Shown here: positions 6,066 to 6,253 of the stretch, piece by piece
How the letters are laid out: the number at the start of each line of letters is the position of its first letter
Numbering within the stretch: the first letter of the stretch is position 1
Assembly: GCA_964530695.1 (NCBI GenBank)
Contig: CAZGYQ010000123.1
Span: forward strand, 1 to 6,253
Source of the DNA: VFBF01 sp964530695
GTDB lineage: Bacteria > Pseudomonadota > Alphaproteobacteria > Caulobacterales > Aquidulcibacteraceae
Reading direction: 5' to 3'
DNA: 6,253 bases
Made by a program: the position numbers and the translations under genes
Notes under the pieces: model-generated
Told to the model about the DNA's origin: nothing
Databases searched by the model: none
The model's input: only the letters and a program-made list of their open reading frames with translations

Positions 6066-6150
6066 GGATAGATTCGCTGCGCGCGAACAATTCGCGTTGA
6101 GCGCCAAGGCCTTCGACGCGCGCCAGGCGTGGAACGCGCCGAATCTATCC
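6066..6150. repeat. 85-bp unit bounded by perfect 11-bp inverted repeats
   Basis: GGATAGATTCG (6066-6076) is matched exactly by CGAATCTATCC (6140-6150). If C6077 and T6078 bulge out, the stem extends by five further pairs (6079-6083 with 6135-6139), giving 16 pairs. Inside lies a second hairpin, CGCGAA-CAA-TTCGCG (6082-6096), whose base overlaps the extended stem by two bases. The unit begins 14 bases after the RTX-like stop on the minus strand and ends 49 bases before the DUF2793 start. No T-run follows on the minus strand and no clear target-site duplication flanks it. It may be a terminator or leader structure, or a small mobile palindromic element. Confidence 0.5.
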
Positions 6151-6164
6151 CTCTATTTTTTCGC

Positions 6165-6253
6165 CTAACCCCAGAAATCCCCGCTCTGGACGAGGCTGGC
6201 GCTGTTGACGCCGACGAGGACGATCTGGTCGCCGTTGGAGAAGGTGAAGACGG
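6165..6253 (-). CDS. C-terminus of an RTX-like secreted protein (partial)
   Basis: Only the last 28 codons and the TAG stop (6165-6167) are inside the window; the gene continues beyond the right edge. The visible tail reads VFTFSNGDQIVLVGVNSAS, then a short loop and a terminal DFWG. The pattern of a strand with NGD, I-x-L-x-G-V-N/D, A-S-L and a final D-F-aromatic is typical of the extreme C-terminus of RTX (hemolysin-type calcium-binding) proteins exported by type I secretion, where the uncleaved C-terminal end carries the signal. It lies 148 bases upstream of the DUF2793 gene on the same strand. Family assignment from so short a piece is tentative; the calcium-binding nonapeptide repeats themselves would be outside the window. 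Confidence 0.6.
   Translation of the reverse strand, partial: VFTFSNGDQIVLVGVNSASLVQSGDFWG

Noticed and set aside
6065..6090. Possible promoter for the DUF2793 gene (TTGTTC and TATCCG on the minus strand)
   Set aside because: The spacing is only 14 bases and both hexamers are weak; they also fall inside the inverted-repeat structure.

Overview
The window looks like chromosomal DNA from a high-GC alphaproteobacterium. The evidence is the strong G/C bias at third codon positions, the DUF2793 protein (a domain best known from alphaproteobacterial phages and gene transfer agents), and a valine-catabolism-type hydrolase. The genus cannot be fixed from the sequence. A run of ten Ns at 244-253 marks a join in a draft assembly, so the first 243 bases may not truly be adjacent to the rest.

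Layout. Bases 1-388 hold no convincing gene: an unplaced fragment, the gap, and a hairpin-rich stretch downstream of a minus-strand operon. That operon runs from about 3640 down to 389: a YicG/TRIC-like two-domain membrane protein, a small four-helix membrane protein (DUF5367-like), an exported lipoprotein-type glycerophosphodiester phosphodiesterase, and a 3-hydroxyisobutyryl-CoA hydrolase. A short divergent promoter region (3641-3698) separates it from a plus-strand pair with overlapping stop and start codons: an ABM-fold putative monooxygenase and a DUF72 (YecE-like) protein. A convergent minus-strand gene follows, encoding a 411-residue DUF2793/tail-fibre-like protein. The right edge holds the last 28 codons of what looks like an RTX-type secreted protein. 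The 148 bases between those two carry a long inverted repeat.

Function. The four operon genes do not form a recognised single pathway. Two act on small metabolites (phosphodiester scavenging at the envelope, valine breakdown in the cytoplasm) and two are membrane proteins, so this looks like ordinary housekeeping co-transcription. The right end differs: a phage-tail-like fibre protein beside a probable type I-secreted protein suggests a surface or accessory locus. I see no CRISPR array, tRNA, rRNA, transposase or integrase, and no clearly new multi-gene system. The most interesting items are non-coding: duplicated hairpins at the operon end, an inverted repeat flanking the gap, the overlapping divergent promoter/palindrome, and the 85-bp inverted-repeat unit near the right end.
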